DNA of 64,000 nucleotides from Methanofollis tationis (lineage in GTDB: Archaea > Halobacteriota > Methanomicrobia > Methanomicrobiales > Methanofollaceae): NCBI RefSeq assembly GCF_013377755.1, contig NZ_JABXWR010000001.1, positions 569,104 through 633,103 on the forward strand, in the 5' to 3' direction. A program made the position numbers and the translations under genes. Below the pieces are notes generated by a model. The model searched no databases. It was not told where the DNA came from and saw only the letters and a list, made by a program, of their open reading frames with translations. Below are positions 56,930 through 64,000 of this stretch, piece after piece. Numbering within the stretch: position 1 is the stretch's first letter; each line of letters opens with the position of its first letter.

Positions 56930-57274
56930 TGGAGTCGGAGGAGTAAGCCCCCTTCTGTTCTGTGCGGCATTCAGCTACGCGCCATACCCGGACAGGCCCA
57001 GGCGCCCTTATGCCCTGTTCTTGGCTTGCACCCGCAGGGATTCACCGTTTCATCGGTTCCCGCCGCTACGTTCAACGGGTTAACTCGCGCAACCTATGTG
57101 CGCTTCTCGCCCGAAGGCTCGGCCGTTTCATCACTGACGGCGGGGCGTGTCGTTTCTGTGTCATTGCCGTGACTCTCGCCACCCGCACTTGCATGCGGCT
57201 GCGTACCTGGTCGGTGGGGGGACTTTCCTCAGCAGCCCGAAGGCCACCGTCGGCCGCACTCTCCCTCTCCTCTT
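56930..57274 (-). ncRNA. rnpB: RNase P RNA (archaeal)
   Basis: Catalytic RNA that removes tRNA 5' leaders. On the minus strand the universal CR-I element GAGGAAAGUC is at 57221-57230 and CR-V, ACAGAAGGGGGCUUA, at 56944-56958, in the right order and distance. A GCAAGCCAAGAACAG segment and Gly-rich helices fit the intervening conserved regions. Ends are set by the P1 pairing (GGAG...CTCC) and are good to about 5 nt. It diverges from AMMECR1 with a short shared promoter. Confidence 0.95.
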
Positions 57275-57305
57275 AATAGTATAGACGCACGTGAATATAT
57301 CAGTA
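57275..57305. promoter_or_regulatory. Divergent promoter, RNase P RNA and AMMECR1
   Basis: TTAATAGTATAGAC (57275-57288) stands about 25 nt before the AMMECR1 ATG, and ATATATTCACG on the minus strand serves rnpB. The two promoters overlap within about 35 bp. Confidence 0.45.
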
Positions 57306-57872
57306 ATGATTGCGCTGACCAGTGAGGAGGGCGGGACTGCTGTGCACCTTGCACGCACCGCCCTCGAAACAGAACTCAGGGGAGGGACATTTTCCCTCCC
57401 TCCCCTCCCCCGGATCTTTTCTGAAATGCGGGGCGTATTCGTCACACTCACCGAGGACGGCGATCTGCGGGGCTGCATCGGCCTGCCGTACCCGGTGATG
57501 CCCCTCGGCGAGGGGATCGTGCACGCGGCACTCTCCGCAGCCCTTGAAGACCCGCGTTTTTTGCCGGTCCGGGCAGAAGAACTCTCCGGGATCAGGATCG
57601 AGGTGACCGTCCTCTCAGAGCCCGAGCCTCTCACCTGTCCGCCGTCTGAACGGCCCGACCACGTGGAGGTCGGGCGGCACGGCCTGATCCTCTCCGGGGC
57701 CGGCAGGAGCGGGCTTCTGCTCCCGCAGGTGGCGACGGAATACGGCTGGGACGCCCTGGCGTTTCTCGACCACACCTGCACCAAGGCCGGGCTTCCGCCC
57801 GGGTGCTGGCGGCAGGAGAGTGTTCAAGTCTTCACCTTCGAAGGGCAGATCTTCCATGAGGAGGAGGCGTGA
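57306..57872 (+). CDS. AMMECR1-domain protein
   Basis: A 188-residue AMMECR1 protein, a widespread family of unknown activity linked in many genomes to a dioxygenase-like Memo protein and a radical SAM protein. The family motif is complete: GVFVTLTEDGDLRGCIGLPYPVMPLGEGIVHAALSAALEDPRF, with the invariant LRGCIG Cys. The ATG at 57306 suits a leaderless transcript; a GTG at 57291 is less likely. TgtA starts directly after the stop (no gap), so AMMECR1 is probably co-expressed with the archaeosine pathway genes. Confidence 0.9.
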   Translation: MIALTSEEGGTAVHLARTALETELRGGTFSLPPLPRIFSEMRGVFVTLTEDGDLRGCIGLPYPVMPLGEGIVHAALSAALEDPRFLPVRAEELSGIRIEVTVLSEPEPLTCPPSERPDHVEVGRHGLILSGAGRSGLLLPQVATEYGWDALAFLDHTCTKAGLPPGCWRQESVQVFTFEGQIFHEEEA

Positions 57873-59330
57873 ATGGGCATCTCGTTTGAAGTCCTCCAGA
57901 AGGACATCGCCGGCAGGATCGGTCGGCTCAGGGTAGGAGAGAAGACGGTGAAAACACCGGCCCTCCTCCCGGTCGTCAACCCGCACCTCCCGATCATCAC
58001 GCCCCGCGAGATGCAGGAGATGGGGGTCGAGGCGATCATCACCAACGCCTACATCTTTTCGAAGAGCGCCGACTTCAGGGAGCGCGCCCTTTCAGAAGGG
58101 CTCCACTCGGTCCTCGGTTTCGATGGCATCATCATGACCGATTCGGGCTCCTTCCAGTTGATGGTCTATGGCGAGGTGGAGATCACCAACCTCCAGACCC
58201 TCGGGTTCCAGAAGGCGATCGGCTCGGACATCATCGTCCCTCTCGATATCCCGACTACGCCGGACGCCGACCGGGAGCGGGCAGAGCAGGAACTTGCGAT
58301 CACCCTGGGCAGGATCAGGGAGGCCCGGGCATTCCTGGGGCCAGACGCCCAGCTGGCAGGCCCGGTGCAGGGTGCCCTCTTCCCGGAGCTGCGGCAGTAT
58401 GCCGGCAGCGCCGTGCAGGAGATCGGCTTCGACTTCTGCCCGATCGGTGCGGTCGTCCCCCTGATGGAGAACTACCGCTACAAGGATCTGGTCGATGTGG
58501 TGCTGGCGGCAAAGCGCGGCCTCTCGCCCTCGACCTGCGTCCACCTCTTCGGGGCCGGTCACCCGGCGATGTTCGCCCTCGGCGTCGCCATGGGCTGCGA
58601 CATCTTCGACTCGGCCGCCTACGCCCTCTTTGCAAAGGACGGCCGCTACCTCACCACCTACGGGAGCCTGAAGGTGGAAGAGCTCAGCGAGCTCCCCTGC
58701 CCCTGCGCCGTCTGCCGGAACCATACCGCGGATGAGTTGAAACGGAGCCCTGACCGTGAGCGGCTGCTCGCCCTTCACAACCTCTATGTCACCCTGGCCG
58801 AGATCGCGCGGATCAGGCAGGCGATCACCGACGGCACGCTCTGGGAACTGCTCGACATCCGCTGCCGGAGCCACCCCCGCCTCCTCGAGGCCTACCGCGA
58901 GTTTCTGCGGCACACCGGGGAGCTGGAGCGTAATGACAACGTCTCCAAGCGGCGCTTCTTCTACCAGGGCTCTGAGAGCTGCATGCGCACCGAGGTCGTC
59001 CACTACCAGCGGACGCTCGACCGCGTCTCGCTCGGCGGACGCGTCCTCGTCACCCTGACCGGTTCGTCGCCCGGCGGCTACGACGACGTGCTCTTCTTCA
59101 AGCCCCCGTTCGGGCCGTACCCGCAGGGGCTTTCCGAGACCTTCCCCATCGGCCAGTCCGAGATCCCTTACTGGGACGACGATATGGTGCGGACCGGGTG
59201 CCGCGGTATTGCCCGGCTCGCAGAGAGCCACCCGGAAAGCGCGATCACCGTGCTGTGCCCTGCTGAATGGACTGCCTTTGTCAGGAACGAACTCCCGGAG
59301 ATCGAGGTGCTGGATGAGCATGCAGTTTGA
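57873..59330 (+). CDS. tgtA: Archaeosine tRNA-guanine transglycosylase
   Basis: Exchanges G15 of tRNA for preQ0, the first step of archaeosine formation. The 485-residue protein starts at the ATG that abuts the AMMECR1 stop. Family motifs are [20 protein letters not shown], the nucleophile region [15 protein letters not shown] (Asp), [22 protein letters not shown] and [28 protein letters not shown], with zinc ligands in [10 protein letters not shown]. The ATG of the next gene lies within its last 20 nt, so ArcS is translationally coupled. Confidence 0.95.
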   Translation: MGISFEVLQKDIAGRIGRLRVGEKTVKTPALLPVVNPHLPIITPREMQEMGVEAIITNAYIFSKSADFRERALSEGLHSVLGFDGIIMTDSGSFQLMVYGEVEITNLQTLGFQKAIGSDIIVPLDIPTTPDADRERAEQELAITLGRIREARAFLGPDAQLAGPVQGALFPELRQYAGSAVQEIGFDFCPIGAVVPLMENYRYKDLVDVVLAAKRGLSPSTCVHLFGAGHPAMFALGVAMGCDIFDSAAYALFAKDGRYLTTYGSLKVEELSELPCPCAVCRNHTADELKRSPDRERLLALHNLYVTLAEIARIRQAITDGTLWELLDIRCRSHPRLLEAYREFLRHTGELERNDNVSKRRFFYQGSESCMRTEVVHYQRTLDRVSLGGRVLVTLTGSSPGGYDDVLFFKPPFGPYPQGLSETFPIGQSEIPYWDDDMVRTGCRGIARLAESHPESAITVLCPAEWTAFVRNELPEIEVLDEHAV

Positions 59331-60954
59331 TGTGAGGGGAAGGGACGGGCTCGCCCGTTCCGGCACCGTCACCATCAGCGACGTTTCCTTTGCCACCCCC
59401 TGCCCGGTCGAGATGGGAGAGGTGTTTCCCTCGCTCTCCGTCCTCGGGCATGCGAACGTCCCGCTCTCTGCGGACGCGGAGTTCGTGACGCAGTACTTCG
59501 TCCAGCCCGGGGGCGGCCCGACGCTCGTCCACCCGCTGCAGGGCGGCGGCGAGTCGGGCGGGTGCGCCCTTGTTGCGAACTGGCAGACCACGCTTGCAAA
59601 CCCGCGGAAATACGTGGACTATCTTTCGTCCCTCAGGGAGCGGGTGGCCCCGGACGCCGCGTGGTACGCCCCGGCCTCCGCCCTCCCGTCGAACGCCTGC
59701 CTCCTTGCCTGCACCGGCTTCGACCTCTTCGATTTCACGGCGGTCGACCTCATGGCGGCGCGTGGGCTCTTCTGCACGCCCGAAGGCGTCTTCCCGGCAG
59801 CAGAGATCGAGGAGGGGGCGTGCCGGTGCGCCGGCTGCGAGAGCGGCGACCTCCGTCTCCATAACCGCCTGGCCCTCCTCGCCGAGTGCGCCACGGTCCG
59901 CCGGTTCATCGCCCGGGGACAGGTGCGCGAACTGATGGAGATGCGGTGCCGGATGGACGCAAACGCCGTCTCGGTCATGCGCTTCCTCGACCAGGAGTAT
60001 CACATGGCCGAGGCGGCGGCGCCGATCGCCCGTTCGGTGCGGATGCTCGCGAACTCCTCCGAGTCGATGTACAGGCCGGAGATCAAACGGTTCGCCGACC
60101 GCGTCGTCGAACGCTACGCCCCGCCGAGGAGCGACGTCGTCGTCCTCCTCCCGTGCGCCGCCCGCAAACCCTACTCGGCCTCGCAGAGCCACCAGAAATA
60201 TATCGCCACGGTCTCGGGGCGCGCCCACGAGGTGATCATCACCTCGCCGATCGGGGTCGTCCCGAGAGAACTCGAAGCGGTCTATCCTGCCGGGCACTAC
60301 GACGTCCCGGTGACCGGTTACTGGGACCGGGAGGAGTGCGCCTTCCTCTCAGACATCCTCGTCCGTTACCTGAAGGCCCATCCCTACGGGCGTGTGATCG
60401 CCCATCTCGAGGGCGGGGCGCTGGCTGTGGCGGAGATGGCGGCGAAAGAGTGCGGGATCGAACTCGAACGCACCTGCACCGCCCACCCGACCTCGCCGGC
60501 CTCCCTGCGCTCCCTCGACGAGGCCCTCGCGGGCGAACGCGCGATGCGCCCCCCCCCGATCGCCGGCATGCTCGCATGGCAGTTCGGCGAGACGGTGGCG
60601 ACGAAGGGAATGCAGGTGAAGGGAAAACCCGGCCGGCAGGCTGTCTTCAAGGGAAAGACCATCCTCTTCAACATCGATGCCGGGACCGGGCTGTACAAGC
60701 CCACGTTTGAAGGCTGGGAGTACCTCAGCGGCTACCGCGTGGAGATCGACAATTTCGTCCCGCACGGCGACGTTCTCGCCCCCGGCGTCATCGGCGCCGA
60801 TCCCCGGATCCGTGCCGGTGACGAGGTGCTGGTCGTCGGACCGGCGGCATCGGCGACCGGACGGGCGATGATGGGGGCCGCCGAGATGACGCGGTCGCAC
60901 CGCGGCGTGGCGGTAAAGGTGCGTAAAGTAAAGAGCACCGAGCGCCAACCTTGA
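59314..60954 (+). CDS. arcS: Archaeosine synthase ArcS
   Basis: Acts after TgtA to convert preQ0 at tRNA position 15 to archaeosine, adding the amidine group. The 546-residue protein has a TGT-like N-terminal half that has lost the catalytic residues, the ArcS core motif [18 protein letters not shown] (near 283-300), and a C-terminal PUA RNA-binding domain ([31 protein letters not shown]). The start at 59314 overlaps tgtA by 17 nt and follows GAGGTG. Members of this family need a partner radical SAM protein (RaSEA) in some archaea; none is adjacent. Confidence 0.94.
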   Translation: MSMQFDVRGRDGLARSGTVTISDVSFATPCPVEMGEVFPSLSVLGHANVPLSADAEFVTQYFVQPGGGPTLVHPLQGGGESGGCALVANWQTTLANPRKYVDYLSSLRERVAPDAAWYAPASALPSNACLLACTGFDLFDFTAVDLMAARGLFCTPEGVFPAAEIEEGACRCAGCESGDLRLHNRLALLAECATVRRFIARGQVRELMEMRCRMDANAVSVMRFLDQEYHMAEAAAPIARSVRMLANSSESMYRPEIKRFADRVVERYAPPRSDVVVLLPCAARKPYSASQSHQKYIATVSGRAHEVIITSPIGVVPRELEAVYPAGHYDVPVTGYWDREECAFLSDILVRYLKAHPYGRVIAHLEGGALAVAEMAAKECGIELERTCTAHPTSPASLRSLDEALAGERAMRPPPIAGMLAWQFGETVATKGMQVKGKPGRQAVFKGKTILFNIDAGTGLYKPTFEGWEYLSGYRVEIDNFVPHGDVLAPGVIGADPRIRAGDEVLVVGPAASATGRAMMGAAEMTRSHRGVAVKVRKVKSTERQP

Positions 60955-60989
60955 GAGAAGAAGAATGATCCGAACTGGAGTGGTATAAT

Positions 60990-61838
60990 TTGTATCAGGT
61001 TGAGGAGGCAACGCAGCTCGCTGACAGGGTATTTCAGATGTGGATCACCGCGCCGCAGGTGGCGCGGCACGCGCGGGCCGGGCAGTTCCTGGTGATCAGG
61101 GCCCACGAGAATGGCGAGCGCATACCGCTCACCATCTCGGCGGTGCGCGGGGACGCCGTGCGCGTCATCTTCATGTCCGTCGGAAAGACGACCGAGTACC
61201 TTTCCACGATGAAAAAGGGCGACGCCCTCTCAGACGTCGCCGGTCCCCTCGGAAAGCCGAGCGAGATCAAGAACTACGGCACCGTCGTCGTCATCGGCGG
61301 CGGCGTGGGGATTGCGAGCACCCCGATCATCGCCCGCGAGGCGAAAGAGGCCGGGAACCATGTCATCGGGATCATCGGGGCGCGGAACAAGGACCTGCTC
61401 ATCCTGGAGGACGAGATGGCAGCGGTCTGCGACGAACTCTTTGTCACGACCGACGACGGGAGCAAGGGCATCCACGGTTTTGCCGCTTCGGTGCTCGAAC
61501 AGCTCCTCAAGGAGCGGAAAATCGACTGCGTCTGGATCGTCGGCCCGGCGATCATGATGAAGGTCACCTCGAACGTGACCCGGCCGTACGGGGTGCTGAC
61601 CTTTGTCTCCCTCAACCCGATCATGGTCGACGGCACCGGCATGTGCGGGTCGTGCCGGGTCACGGTCGGCGGGGAGACGAAATTCGCCTGCGTCGACGGC
61701 CCTGAGTTCGACGCCCACCAGGTCGATTTCGACAGCCTGATGCAGAGGCAGCGGATGTACGTCGACGAGGAGAAGGCCTCGGTCGAGCACTACCATCATC
61801 ATGGCGGGTGCGGGTGCTGCGGGGGCGAGCACCGATGA
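60990..61838 (+). CDS. NfnA/SudB-like FAD and [2Fe-2S] subunit (ferredoxin-NADP oxidoreductase)
   Basis: Small subunit of an electron-bifurcating or ferredoxin:NADP oxidoreductase, 282 residues, beginning at a TTG after GGAG. FAD-binding (RIPLTISA), NAD-binding (VVVIGGGVGIASTPIIARE) and a C-terminal cluster motif (DGTGMCGSCRVTVGGETKFAC) are present; three Cys plus the preceding Asp match the Nfn [2Fe-2S] ligands. The tail is His/Cys-rich (HYHHHGGCGCCGGEHR), not usual in the family. Translated with the NfnB-like gene (4-nt overlap). Confidence 0.86.
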   Translation: MYQVEEATQLADRVFQMWITAPQVARHARAGQFLVIRAHENGERIPLTISAVRGDAVRVIFMSVGKTTEYLSTMKKGDALSDVAGPLGKPSEIKNYGTVVVIGGGVGIASTPIIAREAKEAGNHVIGIIGARNKDLLILEDEMAAVCDELFVTTDDGSKGIHGFAASVLEQLLKERKIDCVWIVGPAIMMKVTSNVTRPYGVLTFVSLNPIMVDGTGMCGSCRVTVGGETKFACVDGPEFDAHQVDFDSLMQRQRMYVDEEKASVEHYHHHGGCGCCGGEHR

Positions 61839-63178
61839 CGGGGTCGCCTGCGGGGAAAGAGGTGCGGGACTTCAACGAGGTCAATAAGGGTCTTTCGGCG
61901 GAGAACGCCGTTCTCGAAGCCCTCAGGTGCATGGAATGCGTCAGGCCGACCTGCGTCAAGGGGTGCCCGGTCGGGATCGATATCCCGGCGTTCATCCAGC
62001 AGATTGCAAACCAGGATTTCGCGGGTGCGGCGGCGACGATCAAGCGGGACAACATGCTCCCGGCGATCTGCGGCCGCGTCTGCCCGCAGGAGAACCAGTG
62101 CGAGGGCTCGTGTATTCTTGCGAAGAAGGAGAAGCCCGTCGCCATCGGCGCACTCGAGCGCTTTGTTGCCGACTATGAGCGCGAGCACGGCATGACCCTG
62201 CCCGAGGTGGCGCCGCCGTCAGGGAAGCGTGTGGCGGTCGTGGGCTCCGGCCCGGCGGGTCTGACCGCCGCCGCCGAGATGGCGCGCCTTGGCCATGCGG
62301 TGACGGTCTTTGAGTCCCTCCACGAGGCCGGCGGGGTGCTGACCTACGGGATCCCGAACTTCCGCCTGCCAAAAGAGATCGTGCGGGCGGAGATCGAGCA
62401 GGTGAAGCGCCTCGGCGTCGAGATCAGGCTCAACCACCTGGTGGGCCGGAGCCTCTCCACCGAGGAACTCCTCTCGTACGACGCCGTCTTCCTGGGCACC
62501 GGCGCCGGCCTCCCCTACTTCATGGGGATAGAGGGCGAGAACCTGAACGGCGTGTACTCGGCGAACGAGTTTCTCACCCGGGTGAACCTGATGCACGCCG
62601 ACCGTTTCCCCGAGTTCGATACCCCGGTGAAGCGCGGCTGCAACGTCGTCGTCGTGGGCGGCGGCAACGTGGCGATGGACGCCGCGCGGGTGGCGCGGCG
62701 CCTCGGCGGGAAGGTGACCCTGGTCTACCGCCGGCGTGAGGAGGACCTCCCGGCCCGGGCCGTCGAGGTCGAGAACGCCCTGGCCGAGGGGGTGCAGCTT
62801 GTCTGCTGCGCCAACCCGGTCCGGGTGATCGGCGAGAAGACGGTGCAGGCGGTCGAGTGCGTGCAGATGTCGATGTGCGATCTCGACGAGAGCGGGAGGC
62901 CGAAACCCTCATCTGTTGAGGGGAGCAATTTCCTGATCGAGGCGGACGTCTTTATCGAGGCGATCGGGCAGGGCCCCAACCCCCTGCTGGTCTCGATGCT
63001 CCCTGACCTGAAGCGGGAGCGGCGGGGCAACCTGGTCGTGGACGCCGACGGACTGACGACCCTTGGCCGCGTCTATGCGGGCGGGGACGTCGCCACCGGC
63101 GCGGCCACGGTCATCTGGGCGATGGGCTCTGCGAAGAAGGCGGCGGCCGCCATTGACAGGATGCTGAGGGAAGAATGA
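61835..63178 (+). CDS. NfnB/GltD-like NADPH-binding iron-sulphur flavoprotein
   Basis: Large-subunit partner of the preceding gene, 447 residues. The N-terminal ferredoxin-like region has CMECVRPTCVKGCPVGIDIP and ICGRVCPQENQCEGSC (two [4Fe-4S] clusters). FAD binding follows in AVVGSGPAGLTAAAEMARLGHAVTVFE and NAD(P) binding in VVVGGGNVAMDAARVARRLGG; the end GRVYAGGDVATGAATVIWAMG is typical. Together they probably transfer electrons between ferredoxin, NADH and NADP. It may also be annotated as glutamate synthase small chain, but no GltB gene is here. Confidence 0.9.
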   Translation: MTGSPAGKEVRDFNEVNKGLSAENAVLEALRCMECVRPTCVKGCPVGIDIPAFIQQIANQDFAGAAATIKRDNMLPAICGRVCPQENQCEGSCILAKKEKPVAIGALERFVADYEREHGMTLPEVAPPSGKRVAVVGSGPAGLTAAAEMARLGHAVTVFESLHEAGGVLTYGIPNFRLPKEIVRAEIEQVKRLGVEIRLNHLVGRSLSTEELLSYDAVFLGTGAGLPYFMGIEGENLNGVYSANEFLTRVNLMHADRFPEFDTPVKRGCNVVVVGGGNVAMDAARVARRLGGKVTLVYRRREEDLPARAVEVENALAEGVQLVCCANPVRVIGEKTVQAVECVQMSMCDLDESGRPKPSSVEGSNFLIEADVFIEAIGQGPNPLLVSMLPDLKRERRGNLVVDADGLTTLGRVYAGGDVATGAATVIWAMGSAKKAAAAIDRMLREE

Positions 63179-63696
63179 ACGAAGTGCGGCATGGTGAGGA
63201 GCGTAAGGCCGTTCTCTCTCTGGCGGACGTGAACGAGAAGGAGGTGCTCGACATCGGGGCGGGCCCTCTTGCGATCATGGCCGTACAGGACTACGACTGC
63301 TTTGTCACGTCGGTCGATCTGGATGCCGATAAACTGGCCGAGTTTGAGGGTCTGGCCGCGGATGCCGGGGTGGCCGAGAAGATCAGTTTCGAGGTGGCCG
63401 ATGCGTCTAACCTCCCGTACTGCGACGACGCCTTTGACATCGGCATCTGTTTCGGCGCTCTTCACCATGTCCCGGCCGAACGACGGGAGCAGGTGATCTC
63501 AGAACTCGCCCGCGTCTCGTACGAGCGCTTCGTGATCGCCGAGTTCACGCCTGCGGGTTTTGCCGAACTGCACGGCGGCGATGCCTTTGCGCCGGTGGAT
63601 CTGGCCGAACTGGAACACCTGCTCAAGGGGATGGGGAACGTTTCCGTCCACCAGGTCGGGAAGATGGCGGTGTACGTCTTCGATAAAACCTGCTGA
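63175..63696 (+). CDS. SAM-dependent methyltransferase, class I
   Basis: Small methyltransferase of 173 residues. It has the SAM-binding glycine-rich motif VLDIGAGPLAIMAVQ, motif II TSVDLDADKLAEF, motif III SFEVADASNLPYCDDAFDIGICFGALHHV. The compact length suggests a small-molecule or protein substrate, but none can be inferred. It overlaps the NfnB-like gene by 4 nt (ATGA), so it is the last gene of that operon. Confidence 0.88.
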   Translation: MNEVRHGEERKAVLSLADVNEKEVLDIGAGPLAIMAVQDYDCFVTSVDLDADKLAEFEGLAADAGVAEKISFEVADASNLPYCDDAFDIGICFGALHHVPAERREQVISELARVSYERFVIAEFTPAGFAELHGGDAFAPVDLAELEHLLKGMGNVSVHQVGKMAVYVFDKTC

Positions 63697-63799
63697 TCCC
63701 TCACATTTTTTTGGTTCGTTGTCCTTTGCAGGCTGATACTATCTTATCCCTCAGGCGAGCCTCTGTCCCTCTCCTGGCAGTTCTCCGCGAGGCTCCTGT

Positions 63800-63960
63800 C
63801 CTCGGCGCCGGGGGCTCTTACCGCCTGACCCCCGCACGAGGATTGCCCCCGGACATGAAGGATCGGTCGGGTCGGAGAGGCGATCATCCGTCATCCCCTC
63901 AATCGCAGTTTTGTGGGGCAGCAGGTCCCTCCGGCACAGGCACACCTGATTTTCCGTTCC
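63800..63960 (+). repeat. Intergenic repeat R4 (modules A-B)
   Basis: One A-B unit, more diverged: the A hairpin is mismatched at 63808-63826 (CCGGGGG followed by ACCGCCTG). The linker GGAGAGGCGATCATCCGTCAT and a B-like CAATCGCAGTTTTGTGGGG are well preserved. It lies after the methyltransferase stop; the next gene is outside the window. Confidence 0.72.
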
Positions 63961-64000
63961 TGCACGCGAAGAGGCGAAGGCCGCGAAGAAACAAGGTCCT

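Noticed and set aside
61835-63178. Glutamate synthase small chain as the primary name
   Set aside because: No large subunit gene is near, and it is cotranslated with an NfnA-like partner, so an NfnB-type role fits better.

Overview
The window is a high-G+C archaeal chromosome segment, most consistent with a methanogen of the order Methanomicrobiales (Methanofollis/Methanoculleus-like). This is inferred from gene content: geranylgeranylglyceryl phosphate synthase, archaeal-type ThrRS, aIF5A, ABCE1, Pelota, two PAN ATPases, aMBF1, TgtA/ArcS, an archaeal RNase P RNA, a methanogenesis-marker-11-like protein and the small subunit of the archaeal phosphomevalonate dehydratase. It also carries bacterial-type UvrABC, as many mesophilic methanogens do. 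Many starts follow TATA boxes with short or no leaders; others have GGAGG/GAGGTG sites.

Layout. 1-5.9 kb: housekeeping run (3' part of topoisomerase I, GGGP synthase, TrmJ, dCTP deaminase, ThrRS). 6.2-12.1 kb: three exported surface proteins with PPC-like, subtilase, PKD, cohesin-like and dockerin-like modules, followed by a membrane histidine kinase. 14.4-18.2 kb: a KefB/NapA-type antiporter gene broken by two complete insertion sequences, an ISH3-type element (1315 bp, 5-bp target duplication) and an IS256-type element (1256 bp, 9-bp duplication). Removing both restores one 390-codon frame. 18.1-21 kb: CBS protein, soluble PAS histidine kinase, AI-2E permease. 21-23 kb: a fused N-carbamoylputrescine amidase/agmatine deiminase. 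23-29.4 kb: uvrA-uvrC-uvrB operon, with a UvrC lacking the C-terminal HhH domain. 29.5-32.7 kb: zinc-ribbon microprotein, deoxyinosine glycosylase, haem-membrane protein, an unrecognised protein and MscS.

32.7-35.3 kb (minus strand): ACT protein, homoserine dehydrogenase and an HTH/marker-11-like protein. 35.4-38.6 kb: proVWX-type glycine-betaine importer behind a long, apparently structured leader. 38.6-41.5 kb: hydrogenase-type maturation protease, DUF169 protein, NAD kinase and IMPase. 41.5-49.2 kb: a translation/ribosome-rescue neighbourhood (aIF5A, ABCE1, EMC6-like protein, RqcH/NEMF, Pelota, FKBP). 49.2-56.8 kb: CYTH protein, phosphoesterase, radical SAM protein, DUF126, two PAN paralogues, aMBF1, triosephosphate isomerase and an HTH-CBS regulator. 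56.9-63.7 kb: RNase P RNA (minus strand), then AMMECR1, TgtA, ArcS, an NfnA/NfnB-like flavoprotein pair and a methyltransferase.

A family of G+C-rich, hairpin-containing intergenic repeats with alternating modules (here A and B) occurs four times (about 42.1, 48.1, 53.6 and 63.9 kb). The first three lie between converging genes. These repeats, the cohesin/dockerin-like surface cluster, the proVWX leader and the doubly interrupted antiporter are the most interesting non-routine features. I saw no tRNA, 16S/23S rRNA or CRISPR array.
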